Source: Pyrenula massariospora
Lineage: Eukaryota > Ascomycota > Eurotiomycetes > Pyrenulales > Pyrenulaceae
Direction of reading: 5' to 3'
DNA length: 64,000 nt
Assembly (NCBI GenBank): GCA_021030905.1
Contig: JAGFMI010000004.1
Coordinates: forward strand, 124,001-188,000
The notes below the pieces were generated by a model. That model was not told the origin of the DNA, ran no database searches, and was given only the letters and a program-made list of their open reading frames with translations. This document shows positions 21,320 through 31,023 of the stretch, one piece after another; the stretch's first letter is position 1, and every line of letters begins with the position of its first letter. Both the position numbers and the translations under genes were made by a program.

Positions 21320-21691
21320 TCATGTCCTGCTCTCCAACAAAGGATCGCCGAATTCTCTGGGGTTAAAATCTCTGTCAACGACTGCATCCATTGCTCTCTG
21401 GTAATCTTCCTGCGCCCGTTTATTGGTCCAAGCAGCCCCCGGAACATACTTTTCGGATTCACCATTCCTTCCGTCATTTGGCCGCTGTGCGTCTTCTGAG
21501 ATGATTTCGGAGGATGCAGGAGCGTCTGTCATATCTACAAGGGGAGTGTCCTCGGTTGCCTGGCCTTGGGATCTGGGCGGTGAGAGCTCTCCTGGCACGC
21601 CAGCATTGAGGTGATCGTTGTGAGGTGTGGCGGGCTCGTTGGAGGAAGACCGACTCCCAGAGGGATTCTCGCTGTCATTGCCGGTAGCCAT
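21320..21691 (-). CDS. Small conserved-looking fungal protein of unknown function
   Basis: One exon, 123 aa, with an ATG start at 21691. The first two thirds are Ser/Pro/Glu-rich and disordered. The last 35 residues look conserved, with PGAAWTNKRAQEDYQRAMDA and VVDRDFNPREFGDPL, a helix followed by an aromatic-acidic motif. I recall similar short C-terminal motifs in unnamed filamentous fungal proteins but know no function. It is divergent from NPR3 and converges on PRP11 with only about 190 bp between. It has no signal peptide or membrane segment. Real-gene status is likely; function unknown. Confidence 0.6.
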   Translation of the reverse strand: MATGNDSENPSGSRSSSNEPATPHNDHLNAGVPGELSPPRSQGQATEDTPLVDMTDAPASSEIISEDAQRPNDGRNGESEKYVPGAAWTNKRAQEDYQRAMDAVVDRDFNPREFGDPLLESRT

Positions 21692-22115
21692 GGCGTTTTG
21701 AAACTGTCACAAAGTAAAGTGATCAGCACTTTGCTGCCGTGCCTACGTTTCTTCCTGTACCATTTGTTGCAAAGAAAGAGTGAAGAAATTAGATCCTTAC
21801 ATTGACCTGCGAATAACGTTCAATATCGAATAGAGGTTGCAAATCAGCGAGAAAGGTATCGGAGAGGAGGCTGTTGACTTCTCGACAGGAGAGGTTGATG
21901 TTCTGTGCTGGCTTAAATTACATTCTAATTCGCATTTCGGAGGCTGCAGTGACGATGCTAGTCGGAATCGTTCCGAAAATCTTATCTGATAACCGGGAGA
22001 AGCTCCACATCTCTCCACATCTGGCAAGCTCTCGGAGCTCTCTGTTCACGTACCTCTCAATTACACATCTTAGGCTGCAAATTACTATGCAACCCTCGAC
22101 GATGTCCGGAGACAG
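21692..22115. promoter_or_regulatory. Divergent intergenic region upstream of NPR3
   Basis: 424 bp between two divergent starts. It includes a TTATCTGATAACC palindrome around 21983-21995 (two overlapping GATA-type cores) about 125 bp before the NPR3 ATG. Given NPR3's role in nitrogen signalling this is suggestive, but unproven. Confidence 0.4.
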
Positions 22116-24287
22116 ATGTCGCAAATCGCGCCTCCTCCGAACCCATGTCTGGTCGCCATAATTCTCATTGTGCAGGTCGGAACGGCCGGCCCACGCTTCA
22201 CATTCCACTATCCCCCTGACCCGTTAGCAGTTCAGCTGCCATCTCCCTCACACCTAAGCCGTAAGGAGCAGCACGCTACTGGAAACCAGTCAGACAGTGA
22301 CTCGGAAAACAATTCAGCATCACAGTCCGAAGACGAGGCAAGGCCGATCTCTCGTGCGCGTCCTCGACAACCATCTACAAAGCAGCGAGAAGACTGGCAA
22401 TCACCCGGCTCGGCCGTCAAGAAGCGAGACAGTGCTGCCGCAGCTGAGGATGAAGATTCGTCAAACCAGTCGTCGCCCGACCGTAGTGTCTCTTGGACAC
22501 CACCATGGGACAGCTTCTTGTCGATAAGCACTGTTGCTCTAGAAAAATTACTAAACCCTAGCAGGAGCTGGCACAAGAGAAGATTCGAGGTTGGTATCAA
22601 CGACCTTTGCTTTGTTGGTTGGCCAGTCTTCATCCGGGAAGATGGTACATGGCAGAAGAGAAAGAGGAAGTTTCGGACGAAAGTCTTGGAAGATGACGAA
22701 GTACCTACTAGAGCTAGGCTACGGCGTTCTAACTCTCACGCTGAGCAGGACGATCGTGGAGCTCGCGATGGCAAGCTCGAAGAGACTTCAAATGATACTG
22801 AAACGGAGGAGGTTTTACTTCACACAGACTCAGAACCTTCTGTGAAGAACACAATGAAGATGTTCAATGTGGTGTTTGTCATGAACCCGCCGGTCCTAGA
22901 ATACTCCCTGCGAGTGCAAGAAATGTACAATAACGTCATCAAAAAGCTTGGGCGAGCATTGAAATGGGAGCAAGCAAGAGCAGATTATGTTTGGAAAGAG
23001 GCGAAAGCTATTTTGAAACTCAAAGACAAGGCTCGTGAGAAACGAACCAACATGGCCACACTCTATGCAGACATACTCTCCACTTCCTCGCTCGCCAAAG
23101 CGATCGCATCGATACACAATTCCATTTCCACAAATCGAATTGCTTCCGTCACACTCTCAGAAGCGGTGTCTATATCTCTTCAAATTCCGCCAGTAACATC
23201 TACCAGCGTGCTTCCATCGGCAACAGACCCTCCTACACAGCGAGGACTATGGCTCACCACAGCAGATTCGGTCTCAGACGAGGTGTCTGGCAATCCCACT
23301 CCATCGATTCATATGGCGAAGCATTTTGCCCTTTTGCTGCTTCAAAACGAAAATGAGATTGTGAGAGATATAGAGGCTTCTGGAGGACCACTCGCGAGCC
23401 CCTTGTCTCACTATGTCAGAGCTTCGACTCCCACAAAATCATTCGCGCAGATTTCAGTTGCCAGCAACATATCGCTGGCGGATATCCAGCTCCTCGCACG
23501 GCATTTGGTGTTTTGGCGAAGAGCGCGGGCCGTTCCGCCACTCCACCAGCGCGACATCTACATTGTCTCACCAAATGCGGATATGACCAAGCTTCAAGTC
23601 GCTACAAAAGCATACGCAGCAACGTTTCCAACGTTACCTGGTTTGCCAAAGATGTTGAGTGCCCTCAGTGGGTCTCCACGACCGTATGTGTCTTTGAGCC
23701 CTAGTAAAGATCATAAAGAAGCGTATTTTTTGATCTTGGCTTGGCTTCTTCGTGGCGGTTGGGTTACGCAATTGAGAACGTTCGCCTGGATCCGAGTAGA
23801 TGATGATGTCAAGAAGCGCGCTGACCATAGTGCGGCTATCAGGCGAGCATCCAGTGTCCATCTTGCCAACGGTAGTGAGCTGGACTCGTCTCGTAGCGAG
23901 GAAACGCCAAGCTTGAGCAGAAGTGATGGTAAAGCGATTGCAGGACCATCGCAAGGCGACAGACTGGGGAGTCAAGGACGAAGTCTGATTCTGCGTCCAC
24001 AAAAAGCCTCGCCAGCGGAGTCAGCCTGGATCGACCAGATCGGGGAAGATTTTGCAAAGTTTGCTCAAGCCCCGTACAACCTCACAAACGACGAAATCCG
24101 TGAGTTGAAGGAGCATTGGACGATCTTTACAAAGTATTTCAACGGCCACGACGCGTTGGAGAAGATCCCAGTCCGCGAGAACCTGAAGCGTAAGAGGGTT
24201 TGGAACATGGTTGGCAAACTCGGGCTCTTCGACTGGAGCGCAGGGAGTGAGCGTCGAGGTGTGCTTCTTGGTGTCCGGCATTGGTGA
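22116..24287 (+). CDS. NPR3: Nitrogen permease regulator 3 (Npr3), GATOR1/SEACIT subunit
   Basis: Single exon, 723 aa. The longin-like N-terminal domain begins IAPPPNPCLVAIILIVQVGT with GPRFTFHYPPDP, the hallmark of Npr3. It is interrupted by a Ser/Glu-rich insert (about residues 50-140), then resumes with VGINDLCFVGWPVFIREDGT and FNVVFVMNPPVLEYSLRVQE, followed by a helix rich in Lys. The C-terminal winged-helix region contains ISLADIQLLARHLVFWRRAR and ends with IFTKYFNGHDALEKIPVREN and a terminal LLGVRHW. With Npr2 and Iml1 this protein forms the GAP complex that turns off TORC1 during amino-acid limitation. No intron is needed. Length is typical. Secure. Confidence 0.94.
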   Translation: MSQIAPPPNPCLVAIILIVQVGTAGPRFTFHYPPDPLAVQLPSPSHLSRKEQHATGNQSDSDSENNSASQSEDEARPISRARPRQPSTKQREDWQSPGSAVKKRDSAAAAEDEDSSNQSSPDRSVSWTPPWDSFLSISTVALEKLLNPSRSWHKRRFEVGINDLCFVGWPVFIREDGTWQKRKRKFRTKVLEDDEVPTRARLRRSNSHAEQDDRGARDGKLEETSNDTETEEVLLHTDSEPSVKNTMKMFNVVFVMNPPVLEYSLRVQEMYNNVIKKLGRALKWEQARADYVWKEAKAILKLKDKAREKRTNMATLYADILSTSSLAKAIASIHNSISTNRIASVTLSEAVSISLQIPPVTSTSVLPSATDPPTQRGLWLTTADSVSDEVSGNPTPSIHMAKHFALLLLQNENEIVRDIEASGGPLASPLSHYVRASTPTKSFAQISVASNISLADIQLLARHLVFWRRARAVPPLHQRDIYIVSPNADMTKLQVATKAYAATFPTLPGLPKMLSALSGSPRPYVSLSPSKDHKEAYFLILAWLLRGGWVTQLRTFAWIRVDDDVKKRADHSAAIRRASSVHLANGSELDSSRSEETPSLSRSDGKAIAGPSQGDRLGSQGRSLILRPQKASPAESAWIDQIGEDFAKFAQAPYNLTNDEIRELKEHWTIFTKYFNGHDALEKIPVRENLKRKRVWNMVGKLGLFDWSAGSERRGVLLGVRHW

Positions 24288-24544
24288 ATGTGGACGTATC
24301 GGCGCGGAAGGATCTCTTCCAGATGGCTGCTTCTTGACTCTTTAATAGCAAGCCCATTGTCTTAGGACCTGGCTCCTGTAGTCTTCTTTCGACGCTCCCA
24401 TACCATCGTTGGACTGATGTAGACGAGTCGACCTCCAACCAAGATATCGTAGAAGCCTTGTTGAGTGACAAAGGTAAATGTTAGAGCTTGAACCCGTCCC
24501 AAGCGACGCCATATATCCCAAAACAAGCGCACCCAACCCTTTAC

Positions 24545-24645
24545 CAGTAGCTCAACATACCCACCAACCAACCAACCACACAACCAATCAACCCCCCTCC
24601 TTCTCATTCCCATCCCCCCCACCACCACCCCTCCCCCCAAACTCC
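24545..24645. repeat. Strand-biased C/A-rich low-complexity tract at the COX19 3' end
   Basis: On the plus strand, runs of CCAACCAACCA and CCCCCCCACCACCACCCC span the last codons and 3' flank of COX19. They encode the Gly-rich tail on the minus strand. Likely simple-sequence expansion. Confidence 0.55.
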
Positions 24646-24949
24646 AACCCAAGATTCCTCATCTCATCCGGCGCCATCAGCCCCCGGTCCATGCGGCACT
24701 GCAGGTACTCGCGCGCGATGCGGCGGCACGGCTCGTCGTTGACGCCGCCCTGCGCGCGCAGGCAGCGCAGGTAGCCGGATATGAAGGAGGCGCACTCCGC
24801 GTCGTGGTCGAGGGGGAAGGAGCCGCGTTCGGGTCTGGGAGGGAGGGGTTAGTGAGGGTTAACGAAAGGGGTGTGTATGGGGATTGGGGGAGAGCGGACG
24901 GGGTGGGTTTGATGTTGATGGCGCGGCCGCCTGGGCTGCCGAAGGACAT
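24588..24949 (-). CDS. COX19: Cytochrome c oxidase assembly protein Cox19 (twin CX9C)
   Basis: Two exons, 24949-24900 and 24834-24588, with a 65-nt intron whose donor is the unusual GTCCGC; product 98 aa, the same length as yeast Cox19. The spliced start reads MSFGSPGGRAINIKPTPPER, followed by GSFPLDHDAECASFISGYLR. Both CX9C motifs are exact: C-ASFISGYLR-C and C-RRIAREYLQ-C. The family motif MDRGLMAPDEMRNLG follows. Cox19 works in the intermembrane space in copper delivery and redox control for cytochrome oxidase. The C-terminus is Gly-rich, encoded by a strand-biased G/C tract that continues past the stop. The intron is supported by family sequence on both sides. Secure. Confidence 0.92.
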
Positions 24950-25729
24950 TGCTATGTCGTGCTGGTTTGGGAAGGGGGGTTTGGTGTGATGGGTTTGATG
25001 AGGGTTGGGTTTGCTACTGTCGAGCTTAGTTATCGCGGCCTTTGTTATCTACGGCAGTTCTAGATAGAAGTTTGAGGTACAATTGAAGACTGCCGGATTT
25101 TAGCCGCGGCCTGTCTTGCAGTACGATACCGTCGATAGCCTTCCTTCATCGCATGTACTGTACTATACATGACTTGTTATGGCAATACCTAGGTAGGTTT
25201 TCCTTGATCAGCGCCCTCGACACGCTCAATCAAAAGAAGCTGAATGGTTTGTTTCTCACCTATACAGGTGTGTGTCTAATGATCCCATCTCTGATGGAAC
25301 TCTCGCACTGTTTACAAAGCAATAAGTGTCTTGCCTTTCTCTATGGAAAACCAATACAAAATTAAAACATATTTTCATTCAAAGAGCTGTCTATCATTGG
25401 GAGTAGAGCATACTAGTGCTCGATTTGGCTCGCTCAAGTACATTTGAAACTTTCCTCCACGAAAAGTCACAGCGTTAAAATTCATCATCATTTCTCGTCG
25501 CGCATTCAGACTTCGTTGTAACCCTAAATTTCCTCCTAGATGTAACCATGAAGTCGCTCCTCTAGCAAGATTTTAGGATGGCGCGCAACTAGGGTTGGCG
25601 CGCTATTATTTGCGGCTTGTTGCGTCGATTGCTAGTGAATATCGCAGAGCGTTCATAATCATTTCAAACCAACGTTGGAAGATAGATCAGATGAGATTCC
25701 TCATCCAAGACCCTCATAGTATTTGTTGA
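24950..25729. other. Intergenic region between COX19 and the C2H2 gene
   Basis: About 780 bp. It contains the COX19 promoter and the 3' flank of the C2H2-type gene. Short frames have no domain. It marks the change from the dense housekeeping block to the sparser accessory stretch. Confidence 0.35.
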
Positions 25730-28700
25730 TTAGGGAGTGGGAGGGCGAGCCTGTTGTTGATCCAACGGTTTTCCGGCTTCTGCATCATCGCCGTCGGAAG
25801 ATTTTTTGCTTTCTGGTTCAGGCTCCATTGACACCCTTGTTGAAGGTCTGAGATCTTTAATAGTGGCAACAAACGCATCTGCATCTCCAGGCTCAGGGAA
25901 ATGCAACATCTTGCTTCCCATTGAATCTACCTGATTTTCGTATTTATTTGTGAATATGTGCACTCGACAATCGCGAAGGAGAATGACATTGGCTTCAGGG
26001 CGTGACAGCCAGCCCCTCGAGCCCAGGTAGTGATGTATGAAAGAGATCCAAATGGGACGGTGCTTAATCTCGCCATCCAAGACAGAAGCCTCGAGCCAGA
26101 CGGCTTTAGAGGTCCTTTCATAGTGGATCCGAAGACCATGATAGAATTGATTTTCGATAATCTTGGCAGCGAAAGACAGTGATGTCGTCTTAGAAAAATA
26201 GGGTTTCAAGCTTGTAAGCCTGCTAGCGTCGTCGGCTTGAAGGGCCCTCAATGTGCAGTGGAACACTGTCATCCTCTCTGTTGTTGTAAAATTAAGGATA
26301 GCCCATAGCTCACGCTTGAAGAACTTTTTCGAACTTTTCTCTTGGTCAGTGGTTTTTCCCACGACATTCAGCGGAAGAGTGAGCTGAATCACCGAGCCCG
26401 AACACGAAAACATGAGGGTGTTGAGAGGGAGGCACGATAATCGCGTTTTGCCCTGTGATGTTATCGTTCTGCACAAGATTCGCGCTTTGTTGTCCCGCGC
26501 TCTCAAATAAAGGCTGGTCTTGAGATGATCCGTAAATATAACGCTGAATAGCTTGTCATAGTCCTTACTGAGTCGAGCGCGTGCGTCAGGAATTGGTCTG
26601 CCATAGCACGTCGACTCTGTGCCATCATTGGGTATTGGTGTAGCAGACATGTCCATCCAGGCGCGTGTCGCCCAATGATTTGCAACTGGATTCTGAGGCA
26701 AACCTTTACCCTTAGATGGTTTTGAAGAGGTCGTGGATACCGGCTGCGATGCACCTGAGCTGTGTCGGAGTAAATGAATGAATTTTGGATCGCTAATTGA
26801 GCGTGAGGCTTTCTCATCATGTGTTGCCTCTCCTCTCGAGTCATTTTCAGGATCGCCTGATGCTATTTCGTTCTGTAAGTCAGCAACGAAGTCAGCAGTG
26901 GCGAGCCGGCGCTTAGAGACTTCATCAATGTCTTCAGCATTCAACCTTGATAAGGCAGAGGGTGTGAGATCGCTGCTTTTCGTCAGATGGCTGGTTGTAT
27001 TTTGATCGGCTCTAGCTGACGTGAGAGATACTCCTGGTGGATTAAGTGATGGAATAGAATCCTCAGAAGCGCCTTCATGCTCATCCCCAGTAGAGACGTG
27101 GGACCTAAGAGAAGCGTTGGCTTTCCCTGAAGAGGCGCTCTTATCGTTATCTTCATCTTTATCGAAACTCATTGAACGGGGCAAAGAGAATAGCGAAATG
27201 CGACGAAGATGCATCGCAGCATGGTTGTACAACGTTTCTTTTTCTAGGAAGGGTTTGAGACAGATTGGGCATCTTGTTTCCGCATTCGCTGTTGGTATGG
27301 TTTTGGAAGGTCTCTCTTGGTCAGATTGGAGAGTTGGGGCAGTTTCAATTTGGTCTGAGGATGTTTTCCCGGTTCCATGTACCAGGGTCTCGTGCGCTAC
27401 CCAGTCATGGAATGAATCGTATTGTTGCTCTGATCGTTGACAAATGGGTTGCATACAGATATAAGGCCGGAGGCCGCGGAACACGTGATGCCTGTATTTC
27501 AAATTAGACGGCGATTGCGAGCCCCTTCTCAAAGATATGGAGACTTACTCCCACGCAGCATCCTTAGACGTTTTGCCGCTACAGATAAAGAAGCAGTAGG
27601 GACATTCAAATTCGTTTCTAGATCTCAAGCGTTCAGGAAGCGGCGGAATCTGCGCTTGGTCGCCTCCAATATGTTTAATTTCGATAAGAACCGTGTGATC
27701 AGACATCATTGATTTGTCATCCTCCGGAGTGACTGTTGCTAGATGAAGAGCTGTGGCAGTGGTGGGCTTTGAATAGACTGTTTGAAGTTCCTTATTTTTA
27801 ATGTACGGTTCAGGTTTCATTGCGTGCTGAATTATTGGCTCTTCTGAAGGCTCTTGCAGCTGACGTCGACTCTCTTGCTTGAGCTTTAAGTGGTGACGCC
27901 TCCAGTGACCAAATCGCTGTCTTCTCCGTCGGTTTGCAATGGCAAGTCTCTCCACTAGATAATGATTTTCAAACTGATCAGGGGAGCAGTTTTGAAAATG
28001 GGCAAATATTTCTTGAATGTGAATTTTATCGAAGGACCCATAGGCATCGATCAAATCAACATTAGTCTCCTCGTCAATCTGTTTGAAGTTCCGTGCTTTT
28101 GCAGAACCGAGACGAGTACTTGGATTTCTAATTTTGATCGACAATCGATAAAGTCTATCAAGAGCATCTGAAAGGTTGCTCAAAGCACTGCCTAGCATGT
28201 CCTCGTTTAAATAACTACTGAGCGATTCGATACTAGAACTATCGCTTGCAGTTTCGGCAGCAAACAAAGGAGGGCTTTCAGGCTCGGATGTCTCTAGCAA
28301 TCGAGATTGCAGCCCTTGTCGCAAGAAGGGCGTGGGATCAGTTGTTTTACGTGTGCTTTCGCAAGCACTGACAGATACCGGTTGACCATGGCAGAGGTTA
28401 TCGGAGTGATCTTCTCGTGATGTGACATTGCTCGTTAATACTTCAAGGACTGGGAGCTCTTTAGTCAACATCCAGAAATCTAAGACGAAACCAGAAATGA
28501 AGATCTCTCCTCGACTTACCTGTCTCAAGATGATGTATGAGATCCTGAAGAAGCTTCTTTGCGAACCCTAGGAAGGCAGGAGCATCCCGAAAGCGATAAT
28601 CCAGAGAACTGTGACCGGACGAGTAGACACCGATGTTGATGGTCCAAAGGTCAAACCGCCCAGATTCGTTTAGAAGGTCTTGCTTGCGTGGCTCCGGTAG

Positions 28701-28802
28701 GTTCTCCAAAGCTTTTGACCGCTCCATCTTAACAAAACTTGCTCGGACATCCCGACTTAGTGCTGTCAGAGTATCTTTATCATCACTTTCGTGCACACCC
28801 AT
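25730..28802 (-). CDS. Large acuF-type C2H2 zinc-finger protein with novel C-terminal region
   Basis: Three inferred exons, 28802-28520, 28479-27549 and 27491-25730, with introns of 40 and 57 nt; product 991 aa. The N-terminal third follows the pattern of a large filamentous-fungal family often labelled acuF-type C2H2: RFDLWTINIGVYSSGHSSLD, then YRFRDAPAFLGFAKKLLQDL and LYRLSIKIRNPSTR. The central part has FECPYCFFICSGK, then HHVFRGLRPYICMQPICQ, and a second finger pair CPICLKPFLEKETLYNHAAM. The last ~350 residues (from about 640) form a folded-looking domain without zinc ligands; I do not recognise it. It is divergent from the DUF7580 gene. Function is unknown; nuclear regulation or a role in non-self/stress systems has been suggested for such families but is inference here. 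Confidence 0.75.
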
Positions 28803-29272
28803 AGCTGTAGATTTGAGAGGTCAGTTCTTCCACCAAATCGCTAGCTCGTAGAGACAAAGATCATAGGGTCAGTTGATCATTTTCCTCATGATCGTGGCCT
28901 AGATGTATGCCATGTGCCCCACTCAGCTCACTCAAAAACTGATAGAGTTCTTAAAAACGTCTTGTCTCGGTAATTTAAGGATATTGAGGGAGTAAGGACT
29001 AGCTTGGACATTTATGCCAGCGCATGTGAAATGTCTAAGATCGACAGCACCTTTTCGTGGACTCATATCCTGCTCGGCTGCTTTAGGCTTGAAACAAGTC
29101 TGTCAGCCTCCATGCAGATCCCCAAGATTGGAGTTGTACAGCCTTGGTGTTTGCAGGCTTCCGTATTGCAAGGCTGGAAATTCTCTCAATGGACGATCAT
29201 GGAGAGCTTTTTTGTTTCACTTAGATGAGATAGGGAGGACTCGATCAGGTAATGAGGCCAACCGGCTGAGCA
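28803..29272. promoter_or_regulatory. Shared divergent promoter of the C2H2 and DUF7580 genes
   Basis: 470 bp between divergent starts of two fungus-specific genes. Small frames at 29004-29271 overlap each other and have no domain. No clear regulatory motif. Confidence 0.35.
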
Positions 29273-31023
29273 ATGAGTGGTTTCGAGATCGCTGGCATAG
29301 TGCTGGCAACGTTCCCATTATTGATAACTGCTTTGGAGCAATACAAAGCGGTCAATCGCAAACGCGACATTTTCCGATATCGAGCGAATCATGTGGACAA
29401 ATTAATCAATGCTCTGATAGAGCAAAAGATCTTGATCGCGGGTGACCTCGAGCTTGTTTCGAGAGCCGCTGGCTTCGACGGAGACTTGGTGGAGAAAATC
29501 GAAGTGGGTCAGTGCTTGCCGTTGCTCTCAACGGACGCGTTTGGACAAGAACTCGAAAGTTTTCTCGGTGAGCGCTATCGGCCATATCTGAGGAACTTGG
29601 AATGCTGTGAAAAAAATCTCTTTGAGATTGCAAAGAGCCTGAGTAGTTTCAAACAGGGGTCATGGGTTGGTAATTCAGTCAGACCAGAGTCGCGTGCTAA
29701 GTCGAACACCAGGTCTACTCAGGCAAGCTCTGCGACTTGCTGTCTACAAATCCAAGCTTATCCGGCAAGACTGACAAGCCCGAAATTTTAAAAAGGCTTA
29801 AATTTAGCCTACGTAAAGAAGAGCTTGATTACAGGATTGCCCAACTCGATGGCTGCACACGAATGCTCCGAAGACTAGGAGAAATTGGAATGTCCATTAA
29901 TCAACAGGTCAATCAGGCTCCGTCTAAGAAATCTTTCAAGCTAGTCAGAGCCCTTGGCCAGGTCAGAAAGAAAGCTTTGCTTCTGTACAACGCGGTCTCT
30001 CGAAACTGGGCTTTGACATGTCATGGAAGTCACAGCACTGAACTGATACTAGAACACCGGCTCGATGTCAAGCATAATCAGCAACTAAAGAAGATTGAAG
30101 CGGATATCACAAATTTTGAATTGGTGTTGAGAGCCGAAGAGCCTTCCGCGACCGGAAAAGCGCTCTGGCATGATGCTGACATCAACGTCCGCGAGCCCGA
30201 AGAACCAGATGAAACTCGACCGTCCACGGACTCGGGTGTAAAATTTGACGTGCCAAACCATCTTCCTTCCTTAGCGCCGCCCGGACCAGAGGTTGACGAT
30301 CTGTGCATTTGCGTGGAGAAAGCTGAGCGTCAGCAGATGTTTCTTAAACTGATAGTGGCCTCACAGACGAAGCTCTACTGCGTTCACCTACCTCACACAG
30401 ATCGTCCCCGAAGATCTCGACCCGATCTCAAACTCATCAACTTAAAGGAAATACTATCGTCTCAGAGGCCCTTAGACATACCACAGGTCAAGCTCGTACG
30501 TAGGACAAAGCTTGCATTCATTCTTGCGTCTTCACTCCTCCAGTTGTGTGCTACGCCTTGGATAGGTGAGCGCCTCACGAAGTCCTCCATCTTTCTCTTT
30601 GTTTCGGTCTACCCGGACTCCATCATCGATGTGGATCATCCAACTATATCCTACACCTTTCAGAGCGCTGTCTCTGGGGTGCCCTCGAATGAGCGGCACG
30701 CGGAATCTTCACTACTGGAACTCGGGATTCTTATCATGGAGCTGTGGCAAAACCAGACCATTGAGGACCGTTTTGCTGGATCTAACTCCGTTGTGAATGA
30801 CTCCTATTACACCCGACTACCCTTGGCCAAACAATGGCTGGACGAAACTGAAGATGAGATTGTACCTAGCGTCATGGATGCTATTTCGCGGTGCGTTCAC
30901 TGTCGATTCGCTTTCAAGGCAGCATCACCAAGTTGGGACGATGAAGATTTTCGCAGAAGCGTCTTTGACGGCGTTGTGAAGCCGCTTTGGGATAATTGCA
31001 GCCGTCAAAACCTCCCCTATTAG
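29273..31023 (+). CDS. DUF7580-family fungal protein (pseudokinase-like C-terminus)
   Basis: Two exons, 29273-29669 and 29723-31023, with a 53-nt intron (GTAATT...CTACTCAG) splitting a Gly codon; product 565 aa. The N-terminus MSGFEIAGIVLATFPLLITA is a hydrophobic helix typical of this family and similar in style to HeLo/SesA-type fungal domains. A long helical region follows (about 30-260). The C-terminal part, from about residue 330, carries VKLVRRTKLAFILASSLLQL, CATPWIGERLT and ESSLLELGILIMELWQNQ, the DUF7580 signature, which loosely resembles the C-lobe of a kinase without catalytic motifs. Relatives are expanded in filamentous fungi and sometimes sit next to incompatibility-type genes. 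Function is unknown. The intron is well supported by phase and a GCTAAG branch point. Confidence 0.78.

Noticed and set aside
29004-29271. Short plus-strand frames before the DUF7580 gene
   Set aside because: They overlap each other in different phases and end before the well-supported ATG at 29273; no domain.
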